A DNA stretch of 16,318 nucleotides from Campylobacterota bacterium (GTDB lineage: Bacteria > Campylobacterota > Campylobacteria > Campylobacterales > Sulfurovaceae). The notes beneath the pieces were generated by a model that did not search any database, was not told where the DNA came from, and saw only the letters and a list, made by a program, of their open reading frames with translations. A program made the position numbers and the translations under genes. Below, one piece after another: positions 1 through 6,302 of this stretch (its first letter is position 1; each line of letters opens with the position of its first letter). The stretch is from positions 1 through 16,318 of the forward strand of contig QMKT01000018.1 of the NCBI GenBank assembly GCA_003646505.1. The letters run 5' to 3'.

Positions 1-431
1 ATCAATGCTGTCGTTAAGTTATCTGCTATAGGAGAGATGAAAAATGCTAAAAAACCAGTGATCCAAAAGAGTTTTTTATAATCATAGCCTTTTGAAACAA
101 GGTTATAACGTAAAGCGGAAAAAACATCTCTATCGATCATTGCCTCAATATAAGTCATGGCAACAAAGAGGAAGAAGAATATTCCTGCAATTTCAAAAAG
201 AAGTATCTCTATTTCGTGATGTAAATGTTTACCGTCTAGACCATTCATTGCATAATAAATACCAATAAGGATAAAGATAAATGTTCCAGCAAAAAGTGCT
301 GGTTTAGCTTTATTTATATGGTATTTATCTTCCGCTGCAATAAAATAATATGCTATTACAAATATCGCGAGTGAGACGATCCCCACCCATGTTGTTGTTA
401 AATCTACTGATGTACCTATTGCTTCTGTCAT
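1..431 (-). CDS. nhaD: Na+/H+ antiporter NhaD, N-terminal part (cut by window edge)
   Basis: This is the first 143 codons of an integral membrane protein on the minus strand; the rest lies beyond the left edge. The start is an ATG at 429-431, preceded by a good AGGAG ribosome binding site. The translation begins MTEAIGTSVDLTTTWVG and shows three hydrophobic segments (roughly residues 14-34, 46-62 and 78-95) before a charged loop. The last visible part, FFISPIADNLTTALI, matches the conserved SPIADNLTTAL-type motif of the NhaD/ArsB (ion transporter) superfamily. Members exchange Na+ (or Li+) for H+ across the inner membrane, which suits a marine bacterium. The gene begins 47 bp after the nadB stop and is probably cotranscribed with it. 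Family assignment is from motif recognition; the missing C-terminus prevents a length check. Confidence 0.85.
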   Translation of the reverse strand, partial: MTEAIGTSVDLTTTWVGIVSLAIFVIAYYFIAAEDKYHINKAKPALFAGTFIFILIGIYYAMNGLDGKHLHHEIEILLFEIAGIFFFLFVAMTYIEAMIDRDVFSALRYNLVSKGYDYKKLFWITGFLAFFISPIADNLTTAL

Positions 432-478
432 TTCTACTCCTAATTCTTTTGTGTGCCATGCTTGTTTATGCATACGAC

Positions 479-1930
479 CTAATTCATTTCCATATAATGC
501 GAACCTAAAGACTCTTTTCTGGCCAATGCTGCATCCACTATAGCAGAAGCTGTGTTGAGCCGTAACTCGAGCAGTCTTCCTATCTCTTTATTCTTCATAT
601 CATAAATGAGATTTTTAGCTTCGTGCAAGCCCTTGGTTGTCCTGATAATACCTATATCGTCCCACATTACTTGACGTAGTTTATGTTTATAGATTTTATC
701 ATTTTCTTTGTGCAGAATATTACCATAATCCTTCTCAAATTTAGGTGTTTGGATCGCTTTGTGTTCTTTAGAAAGAAGATGGTCTACGGCACGTTTGGCA
801 AAGACAACACCTTCGAGTAATGAGTTTGATGCTAAACGGTTTGCACCATGCACACCTGTTCTTGCTGCCTCACCTATAACATATAAACCTTCCATACCGT
901 CTATACACCCATTGGTATCACACTTTATGCCACCATTTGCATAGTGAAATGCCGGAGAAATAGAGATCTTGTCTCTGGGAAACTTGTAACCAAGCGTAGC
1001 AAAGGTATGTGTGATATTGGGAAAACGTTTTTCAAACCACTTTTCTTCGAACATAGAAAAATCAAGATAGGCATTTTGTCCTGTTTTTCGTTTATGATTA
1101 AAAATACCACGTGCCACGATATCCCTGCTTGCCAATTCTCCTCTTTCATCATACTCAAATAAAAATCGTTTCCCCTCATCATCTATCACATGCGCACCCT
1201 CACCTCGAAGTGCTTCAGTAAGTAAGAGTTTCCTTGCATAAGGTGTTTCTACAAAAACAGTAGGGTGAAACTGCATAAACTCCATATCGGAAAGTTCTAT
1301 ACCTTTTTCAACACAAATTCCATGTATATCTGAAGAAATAGTTCGAGAGTTTGTATTATATGCATACAATGAACCTATACCTCCAGAGGCGATGATCACA
1401 TCATCCGCATAGATCGTTGTAGGTTCATAATTCACCGTTGCTTTCACACCAAAGCATCTGCCATTTTCTATAAGCAGATCATACACCAGTGTATTTTTTT
1501 GAAGTTTGTGTTTGTTCTGCACCATCATAAAATAATGCATATACCGTCCTGTGGCATCTCCTCCTGCATGAACAATACGTTCTACTGAGTGTGCTGCTTC
1601 TCGTGTATAAAGAATATTACCCTCTTTATCTGTATCAAATTTCATACCTTTACTGATAATATCAGGTGTGGTGTCAAGTGAAGTACGGGAAAGGATCTCC
1701 ACGGCTTCTTTATCATTATGATAGGAACCTGCGGCCATTGTATCTTCGACATGACTAGAAATATCAGCTTCATTCAAGGCAGTGGTCATGCCACCTTGGG
1801 CATAAAAAGTATTACATTCCCATGGGATATCCTTACAGACAACCAGTACTTTTTTACTTGCAGGCAGTTCCATTGCAGCATAAAGTCCTGCAATACCCGC
1901 ACCAATAATAAGCACGTCATACTTTTCCAT
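479..1930 (-). CDS. nadB: L-aspartate oxidase (NAD biosynthesis)
   Basis: NadB is a cytoplasmic FAD enzyme that oxidises L-aspartate to iminoaspartate, the substrate of quinolinate synthase NadA, in the first step of de novo NAD synthesis. The 483-residue product has the N-terminal dinucleotide-binding fold with G10-x-G12-x-x-G15 (IIGAGIAGLYAAMEL). It also has the family motifs QFHPT, RGEGAHVIDDEGKRF and ASRDIVARG, and the FAD-contacting stretch GEAARTGVHGANRLASNSLL. A short helical C-terminal domain follows. At 483 residues it is shorter than the roughly 540-residue E. coli enzyme, mostly at the C-terminus. The start ATG is preceded by AAGGG inside the last codons of the upstream lipoprotein gene, whose stop is only 3 bp away, so the two are translationally close. 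Fumarate reductase or succinate dehydrogenase flavoproteins are related, but the length and the HGANRLASNSLLEG motif fit NadB. Confidence 0.95.
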   Translation of the reverse strand: MEKYDVLIIGAGIAGLYAAMELPASKKVLVVCKDIPWECNTFYAQGGMTTALNEADISSHVEDTMAAGSYHNDKEAVEILSRTSLDTTPDIISKGMKFDTDKEGNILYTREAAHSVERIVHAGGDATGRYMHYFMMVQNKHKLQKNTLVYDLLIENGRCFGVKATVNYEPTTIYADDVIIASGGIGSLYAYNTNSRTISSDIHGICVEKGIELSDMEFMQFHPTVFVETPYARKLLLTEALRGEGAHVIDDEGKRFLFEYDERGELASRDIVARGIFNHKRKTGQNAYLDFSMFEEKWFEKRFPNITHTFATLGYKFPRDKISISPAFHYANGGIKCDTNGCIDGMEGLYVIGEAARTGVHGANRLASNSLLEGVVFAKRAVDHLLSKEHKAIQTPKFEKDYGNILHKENDKIYKHKLRQVMWDDIGIIRTTKGLHEAKNLIYDMKNKEIGRLLELRLNTASAIVDAALARKESLGSHYMEMN

Positions 1931-1933
1931 CTA

Positions 1934-2080
1934 CTACCCTTCTGTCTTTATACTCGTATTATTATCTACTTTATCCGCAACATAAACAGGATTTGTTTTA
2001 TACCCACATCCTACCAAGATGATACAGCAAAGTGATGTTATAATTGCTTTATGAAAAAAGCCAATATGATTTTGTCTCAT
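1934..2080 (-). CDS. small lipoprotein, LptM/YifL-like motif
   Basis: This is a 48-codon gene directly upstream of nadB. It starts at an ATG at 2078-2080 with only a weak AGAAG upstream. The product has a short basic N-terminus, a hydrophobic stretch (about residues 13-23) and a lipobox ILVGC with the lipidated cysteine at residue 25. A short polar tail starts CGYKTNPVYVADK. That sequence just after the cysteine resembles the CGLKGPLY.P signature of LptM (YifL), a small outer membrane lipoprotein that helps LptD maturation. The resemblance is my inference from the motif. The stop (TAG TAG) lies immediately before the nadB ATG and carries nadB's ribosome binding site. Its first 30 bp overlap, in antisense, the start of the divergent gene at 2051. 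The lipobox makes a real gene likely; the function is uncertain. Confidence 0.72.
   Translation of the reverse strand: MRQNHIGFFHKAIITSLCCIILVGCGYKTNPVYVADKVDNNTSIKTEG
2039..2044 (+). promoter_or_regulatory. candidate -10 box (TATAAT) for the DUF721-like gene and uvrC
   Basis: A perfect TATAAT ends 6 bp before the ATG at 2051. Transcription would then begin at or next to the A of the start codon. No Shine-Dalgarno sequence precedes that ATG, which fits a leaderless message. The box lies inside the coding region of the divergent lipoprotein gene. No clear -35 is visible, which is common in Campylobacterota promoters. Confidence 0.45.
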
Positions 2081-2494
2081 TTATCTTCTCAACCTCAGTT
2101 TAAATCACTAAAACGACAAGAGTGTTACCAGAAGTATATTAATCTTTTAAGTCACAAATGGCAAAAAGCAGTTGCCTTTGTTTATATCAAAGATGAAACA
2201 CTATTCATAGCAGTCACACACCCCGGTTTTAAAATGGAACTTAATTATAATAGAGATTTATTAAAAAGTCTATTAATGCAGCTCAATACCTATGATGCCA
2301 GCTGTCAAAAAATGACTGCCGACAAAGTGGTGGTCTTCCACAGTAAATACCATGCCATGCCGGAAGAGAAAGCCTTCTGCTCAACCGTACCTCATTATCA
2401 TGAACGCTCCTCTGGTACATTTGACATACCTGCTGATGAAAAACTCAAAGAGGCATTTGAACGCATCAAAACACTGATCTCATGCAAACAGTAG
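2051..2494 (+). CDS. DUF721/DciA-like small protein
   Basis: This is a 147-residue soluble protein without signal peptide or membrane segment. The centre (about residues 34-77) has the pattern of the DUF721 (DciA) family. A tryptophan in LLSHKWQKAVAF is followed by a strand ETLFIAVTHPGF and the ELNYNRDLLKSLLMQLN helix, then a second strand ADKVVVFHS. In other bacteria DciA is the loader of the replicative helicase DnaB; whether this protein does that is not shown. The C-terminus contains a less conserved tail rich in His and Glu. The 3' end overlaps the uvrC start by 13 bp, so the two are almost certainly cotranscribed and may be translationally coupled. I chose the ATG at 2051 (MKKANMILSHL) over the internal Met6 because it gives the usual N-terminal helix. 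There is no Shine-Dalgarno sequence at either. Confidence 0.78.
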   Translation: MKKANMILSHLSSQPQFKSLKRQECYQKYINLLSHKWQKAVAFVYIKDETLFIAVTHPGFKMELNYNRDLLKSLLMQLNTYDASCQKMTADKVVVFHSKYHAMPEEKAFCSTVPHYHERSSGTFDIPADEKLKEAFERIKTLISCKQ

Positions 2495-4272
2495 TCCAAG
2501 ATCTCCCCTCCTCAGCAGGAGTATACCAATACTTTGACAGTGCCGGGAAATTGCTTTATGTAGGCAAAGCAAAAAATCTTAAACACCGAGTCAAGAGCTA
2601 CTGGCGTTTTACACCAGAGTTCAAACCCAACCCCACACAAAGTTCCCGTATCATTAAGATGCTGCATGAAGCACTCAGATTGGAATACATTGTTGTAGAA
2701 ACAGAAGAAGATGCTCTCATCTTGGAAAACTCTCTGATCAAGCAGCTCAAACCAAAATACAACATTTTACTACGTGATGACAAGACCTATCCCTACATTT
2801 ACATTGATGAATCCATAGATTACCCACGCTTTGAGATCACACGTAAAGTCGTTAAAGGAAAAAATGTAACATACTACGGTCCTTTCCCCACCGGTGGAAG
2901 AGCACTACTTGATGCACTGTATGAAGTCTATCCCCTGGTACAAAAAAAATCTTGCTTGAGAGAAGGAAAAGCCTGCCTCTTTTACCAGATTAAAAAATGT
3001 CTTGCCCCCTGTGAAAAAAAAGTAAGTCCCCAGGCTTACCAAGAGATAGTCACACAAGCCAAAACGTCCATAGTCAAACGTAAAAACCTGCTTTCCGCTC
3101 TTAGCCAAAAAATGACAGATCTCGCTTTGCAGGAACGGTATGAAGAGGCCGGAAATATGAGAGACAGTATAGGGGCTATCTCTTCACTCAGTATCTCTTC
3201 CAATATAGACATGGCAAAAGAACTTGACCTGGATATTTTTGCCATACAAAATGGAGATGAAAGGGGTGTCATAGTGAAGCTCTTTATGCGCGGAGGGAAG
3301 ATCATCTCTTCATCCTACTCCTATTTCAGGCATACACATATCTTTGATGAAAATGAGGCCTATAGACAAGCTTTATTAGAATTTTATACCATAGATACGC
3401 CCAACATCTCTAAGCAGATCCTCACAGCACATCCCTTTGAGGATTCTCAGCAAGTAGCACTGAGTCTCTCAACACGTTTTGACAAAAAAGTAGAGATCCT
3501 TACACCCCTGCGCGGTCCCAAAGCCAGACTTATTGCCCTCGCAGTCCAAAACTGTGAAGAGTTGTTACGGAAAAAAGAGTCTGATACCATTATAGAACAA
3601 AAGATCGCTGACCTTTTTGATCTGGGCTCCATCCCTTACCGTATCGAAACTTTTGATAATTCTCATCTTATGGGTGCCGCCACGGTAGGAGGTATGGTTG
3701 TATGGGATGAAGGGGGCTGGGATAAAAATTCCTATAGACGTTATGAACTCCATGTACAGGATGAATATGGTCAAATGAAAGAGATGCTCTCAAGACGTAT
3801 AGAAAAATTTCAAGAATCCCCTGCTCCCGACTTATGGATACTTGATGGAGGACAGGCCAATCTCAACCTTGCAAAAAAATTGCTTAGAGAATCCCAAGTC
3901 AACCTTGATGTGATTGCCATTGCAAAAGAAAAACTTGACGCCAAAGCACATCGGGCAAAAGGTGCTGCCAAAGACATGCTCTATACCTCTTCTGGACTTT
4001 TCGAACTTAAACCCACTGACAAACGTCTACAATGGGTTCAAAGACAAAGAGATGAGTCACATCGTTATGCTATCACCTATCATCAAAATAAAAAACGAAA
4101 AGACGATACACAAATTTCTCTTCTAAACAAAAAAGGCATAGGTAAAGCAACCGTTAAAAAACTTATTGACTACTTTGGAACGTTTGAAGCGATTGAACAT
4201 GCATCTGCAGAAGATATAGAAAAAGTTACAAATAAGAAAATCTCATCTATTATTAAAAATTATAATGTATAA
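2482..4272 (+). CDS. uvrC: UvrABC excinuclease subunit C
   Basis: UvrC makes both incisions around a DNA lesion after UvrA/UvrB damage recognition. The 596-residue product is full length for the family. The N-terminal GIY-YIG nuclease domain (residues about 10-95) includes GVYQYF and LLYVGKAKNLKHRVKSYW and makes the 3' cut. Four cysteines (C158, C165, C173, C177) are placed like those proposed to bind an Fe-S cluster in E. coli UvrC. A UVR helix pair for UvrB contact lies near residues 205-240 (YEEAGNMRDS). The RNase H-like 5' nuclease follows, with ETFDNSH (D392), LWILDGGQAN (D455) and DESHRYA (H527). Tandem helix-hairpin-helix motifs (about residues 545-590, GIGKATVKKL) bind DNA. The start ATG lies inside the end of the preceding gene. 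Confidence 0.97.
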   Translation: MQTVVQDLPSSAGVYQYFDSAGKLLYVGKAKNLKHRVKSYWRFTPEFKPNPTQSSRIIKMLHEALRLEYIVVETEEDALILENSLIKQLKPKYNILLRDDKTYPYIYIDESIDYPRFEITRKVVKGKNVTYYGPFPTGGRALLDALYEVYPLVQKKSCLREGKACLFYQIKKCLAPCEKKVSPQAYQEIVTQAKTSIVKRKNLLSALSQKMTDLALQERYEEAGNMRDSIGAISSLSISSNIDMAKELDLDIFAIQNGDERGVIVKLFMRGGKIISSSYSYFRHTHIFDENEAYRQALLEFYTIDTPNISKQILTAHPFEDSQQVALSLSTRFDKKVEILTPLRGPKARLIALAVQNCEELLRKKESDTIIEQKIADLFDLGSIPYRIETFDNSHLMGAATVGGMVVWDEGGWDKNSYRRYELHVQDEYGQMKEMLSRRIEKFQESPAPDLWILDGGQANLNLAKKLLRESQVNLDVIAIAKEKLDAKAHRAKGAAKDMLYTSSGLFELKPTDKRLQWVQRQRDESHRYAITYHQNKKRKDDTQISLLNKKGIGKATVKKLIDYFGTFEAIEHASAEDIEKVTNKKISSIIKNYNV

Positions 4273-4295
4273 AAATACATAATTTCATATTTTTT

Positions 4296-4329
4296 ACTAA
4301 AAAAGCACCTAATTCATTCTATTTTTAGT
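4296..4329 (+). terminator. weak candidate terminator after uvrC
   Basis: An 8-bp AT-rich inverted repeat, ACTAAAAA (4296-4303) and TTTTTAGT (4322-4329), lies 23 bp after the uvrC stop and is followed by TTTAATTG. The stem has only one GC pair and the loop is 18 nt, so stability is poor. No better terminator is visible before the next promoter. Confidence 0.25.
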
Positions 4330-4412
4330 TTAATTGTAATACAGTTTTGTAACAGGGTTGTTATAGAATATTATCTTCAGACCATACATGATTAAGTCGA
4401 AATAATATAAGT

Positions 4413-4418
4413 TATAAT
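4413..4418 (+). promoter_or_regulatory. candidate -10 box for riboswitch 1 and the phosphorelay operon
   Basis: A perfect TATAAT places the predicted transcription start near 4425, at the 5' strand of P1 of the aptamer that follows. The 17-bp-spaced position upstream reads GATTAA, a poor -35. The segment 4330-4412 is otherwise AT-rich without further recognisable sites. The close fit between promoter and aptamer start supports both calls. Confidence 0.55.
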
Positions 4419-4419
4419 C

Positions 4420-4501
4420 CTAGATTAAACAGCTAAACTCATTGCGAAGTGGGGACAGAAAACCGTGGGTCTCATGCAGATTGCCAGGTTGCTAATAGTA
4501 G
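4420..4501 (+). promoter_or_regulatory. c-di-GMP-I (GEMM-I) riboswitch aptamer, copy 1
   Basis: The RNA matches the GEMM-I aptamer position by position when aligned by eye to Vc2. G4432 corresponds to G20, followed by the AAA bulge (4435-4437). The 6-bp P2 stem CTCATT/AGTGGG (4438-4443/4448-4453) is capped by a GCGA tetraloop. Then come GAC (4454-4456) and A4459 (A47). P3 opens with AACC (4461-4464) pairing GGTT (4487-4490), with TCT/AGA inside. C4492 corresponds to C92. P1 pairs ATTA (4424-4427) with TAAT (4493-4496), and CTA/TAG outside. Position 20 is G, which favours c-di-GMP over the cGAMP-selective variants that carry A. It precedes a four-gene signalling operon. The downstream expression platform is not obvious: CTCTT (4534-4538) can pair weakly with AAGGGG at the ribosome binding site. 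Ligand binding and ON/OFF sense are untested. Confidence 0.88.
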
Positions 4502-4574
4502 TAAGCTTATATCTTTTAGTTTACTGTCTACTGCTCTTCTTCTTGATACCATAAAAAAAGGGGTAACAAATACT

Positions 4575-4988
4575 ATGAATAGACCTAGTCCAATTGATGA
4601 AGAATATGTCTTTGATAACGGTTTGATAATTAGTTCTACAGATCTTAAAGGCATTATTACGTATGCAAACCGTAAATTCTGTGAGATCTCAGGCTATGCC
4701 AAAGATGAATTACAAGGCAAGAACCATAATATTGTTAGGCATCCAGATATGCCAAAAGCAGCATTTCAAGAAGTATGGGACACTATCCAATCAGGAAAAG
4801 AGTGGACTGGTGTTGTTAAAAACTTAAGAAAAGATGGTAAATATTATTGGGTTTACTCACACATTGCACCTGTTATAAATGAAGATGAAACTGTTGGTTA
4901 TACTGCGGCAAGAAGACCTGCATCAGCCACAGAAATTGAAGAGAGCATTCCTATCTATGAAGATATGCTGTCAAAAGAAAGTAATTAA
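4575..4988 (+). CDS. stand-alone Aer/CetB-type PAS domain protein
   Basis: The 137-residue product is essentially one PAS domain (residues about 12-115). It is close in pattern to the FAD-binding PAS of E. coli Aer and the Campylobacter CetB protein. Visible features are STDLKGIITYANRKF, the signature RHPDMPKAAF (55-64), WTGVVKNLRKDGKYYWV and GYTAARRPA. Such proteins sense cellular redox or energy state through FAD and signal by contact with a partner; here the partner could be the kinase encoded downstream. FAD binding is inferred from family resemblance. I chose the ATG at 4575 (MNRPSPIDEE) because AGGGG lies 11 bp upstream. The earlier in-frame GTG at 4449 would start inside the riboswitch P2 stem and adds a non-conserved 42-residue leader. 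The next gene follows after 18 bp. Confidence 0.92.
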   Translation: MNRPSPIDEEYVFDNGLIISSTDLKGIITYANRKFCEISGYAKDELQGKNHNIVRHPDMPKAAFQEVWDTIQSGKEWTGVVKNLRKDGKYYWVYSHIAPVINEDETVGYTAARRPASATEIEESIPIYEDMLSKESN

Positions 4989-5006
4989 AGAGGAGTTGTC
5001 GAGAAA

Positions 5007-6290
5007 ATGTACTATTTATTAAATCAAACCAATCAAATAATTGCCGCTGATGAGAGCTTATTGGCTTTATGTGAGGTATCTCACATAGATGAATTATCGT
5101 CAAAAATCATATTGGGTGACACCACTTTTGATCCTGTATCAGAAGACCAGATCATTATCAACAATGATCAAACCTATACGATTTCCAAAACTTCACTTTC
5201 CAGTATGCTTGGAGACCTCACATTAGTCAATGTCGCACTTGCAGACAGTATAAAAACAGACAGTGAGCTATCAGAGTTACTTGATGAAGACAATTTCCTG
5301 GATGATATTACCATTGGCGATACCATAGAAGAGAATCTAGACGAGATCGCTCCTTTAGACCTGGATCTGGATGCAGACCTTCTCTCTATCAAGCCAGATA
5401 GTGATGAAGAGACTTTTTCTTTCAGGGATGAACCAGAGAGTGATGAACTAGATATAGAAGACCTTCTCTTACCGGAAACAGAAGTATCAATTAGCCCTGA
5501 AAACAATGAAGATATCCAGATAAATATAGAAAAGATCAGTCAAGAGATGGGTGTATCTCATGAAGATTACAATGCTTTTCTTGACGAATACATTGATACG
5601 GCACTCGAATTGGAGACAGACCTTCAAAGCAAGGAAGAAGAGAAACGTGAAAATGCTGTCAGTACCCTATCTCAGCTTGGTGATGTACTACGCCTTCCTG
5701 TTATCGATACCATCATCAAAAAACTTTCTACAGCGCCCACAAACACGCACAAAGGGCTCATTGCATCCTTCTATTCTACGCTCTCAAGGTTGACAACCCA
5801 AACAGATAAAGAAGAAGCCGTAGAAGAGGAAACAGAAGATATAAGCCTCGAACTTTTTGATATGCCACTTGAAAAAGTCAAGACTATTGAAGAGATGAAA
5901 GCTGCAAAAAATGTAAATACAAATAGCTTTGGAACCATTAGTCTTGACGGAATTAAACCTATTCACTTTGACTTTCAACTTGAAGAGGCGGCTAACGATT
6001 TAAGTTTGCCCGTGGAACTGATTGAAGAATTTGTACATGATTTTATAGAACAGGCACATATTGAAACCAAAAATATGCTGGAAGCCTATGAAAATGGCGA
6101 CTTGGATGCCATTCAAAAGATCGGACATTTACTCAAAGGCGCTTCTAGTAACCTTCGTATCAATGCATTATCTGATACGCTTTATCAGATACAGTTTTGT
6201 GAAGATTCAAGTAATCTAGAAACTTTTATCAAAGAATATTGGGGACACTTCTTGTCTTTCGAAATTCAAATCAATGCACTAGCAAAATAA
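5007..6290 (+). CDS. Hpt phosphotransfer protein with a degenerate second Hpt-like domain
   Basis: This 427-residue, strongly acidic, soluble protein should pass phosphate between the kinase's receiver and the response regulator. The C-terminal Hpt domain (about residues 325-420) carries GHLLKGASSNLRI with the phospho-accepting histidine at His374. An upstream segment (about residues 172-260) has the same helical pattern. Its start ISQEMGVSHEDYNAFLDEY parallels AANDLSLPVELIEEF of the real domain, and TLSQLGDVLRL sits where IGHLLKGASSNLRI should, with Gln replacing His. It looks like a decayed Hpt duplicate. The first 75 residues (YYLLNQTNQIIAADESLL...) form a small domain I do not recognise. 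A linker very rich in Asp/Glu/Leu/Ser (85-165) follows. An AGAGGAG ribosome binding site lies 11 bp before the ATG. The kinase gene begins 12 bp after the stop. Confidence 0.9.
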   Translation: MYYLLNQTNQIIAADESLLALCEVSHIDELSSKIILGDTTFDPVSEDQIIINNDQTYTISKTSLSSMLGDLTLVNVALADSIKTDSELSELLDEDNFLDDITIGDTIEENLDEIAPLDLDLDADLLSIKPDSDEETFSFRDEPESDELDIEDLLLPETEVSISPENNEDIQINIEKISQEMGVSHEDYNAFLDEYIDTALELETDLQSKEEEKRENAVSTLSQLGDVLRLPVIDTIIKKLSTAPTNTHKGLIASFYSTLSRLTTQTDKEEAVEEETEDISLELFDMPLEKVKTIEEMKAAKNVNTNSFGTISLDGIKPIHFDFQLEEAANDLSLPVELIEEFVHDFIEQAHIETKNMLEAYENGDLDAIQKIGHLLKGASSNLRINALSDTLYQIQFCEDSSNLETFIKEYWGHFLSFEIQINALAK

Positions 6291-6302
6291 AAGGAAAAAT
6301 AT

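Noticed and set aside
944..1182. Overlapping open frames on both strands within nadB, and similar frames inside uvrC, lon and the kinase gene
   Set aside because: They lie entirely inside well-recognised genes, have no recognisable motifs or ribosome binding sites, and fit shadow frames.
4420..4501. Reading the aptamers as cGAMP-selective GEMM variants
   Set aside because: Those carry A at position 20. Both copies here have G at that place (G4432, G14158) when aligned on the AAA bulge.
4449..4574. In-frame GTG extension of the PAS gene giving 42 extra N-terminal residues
   Set aside because: It starts inside the P2 stem of the riboswitch and lacks a ribosome binding site. The ATG at 4575 has AGGGG upstream and gives the family's usual N-terminus.
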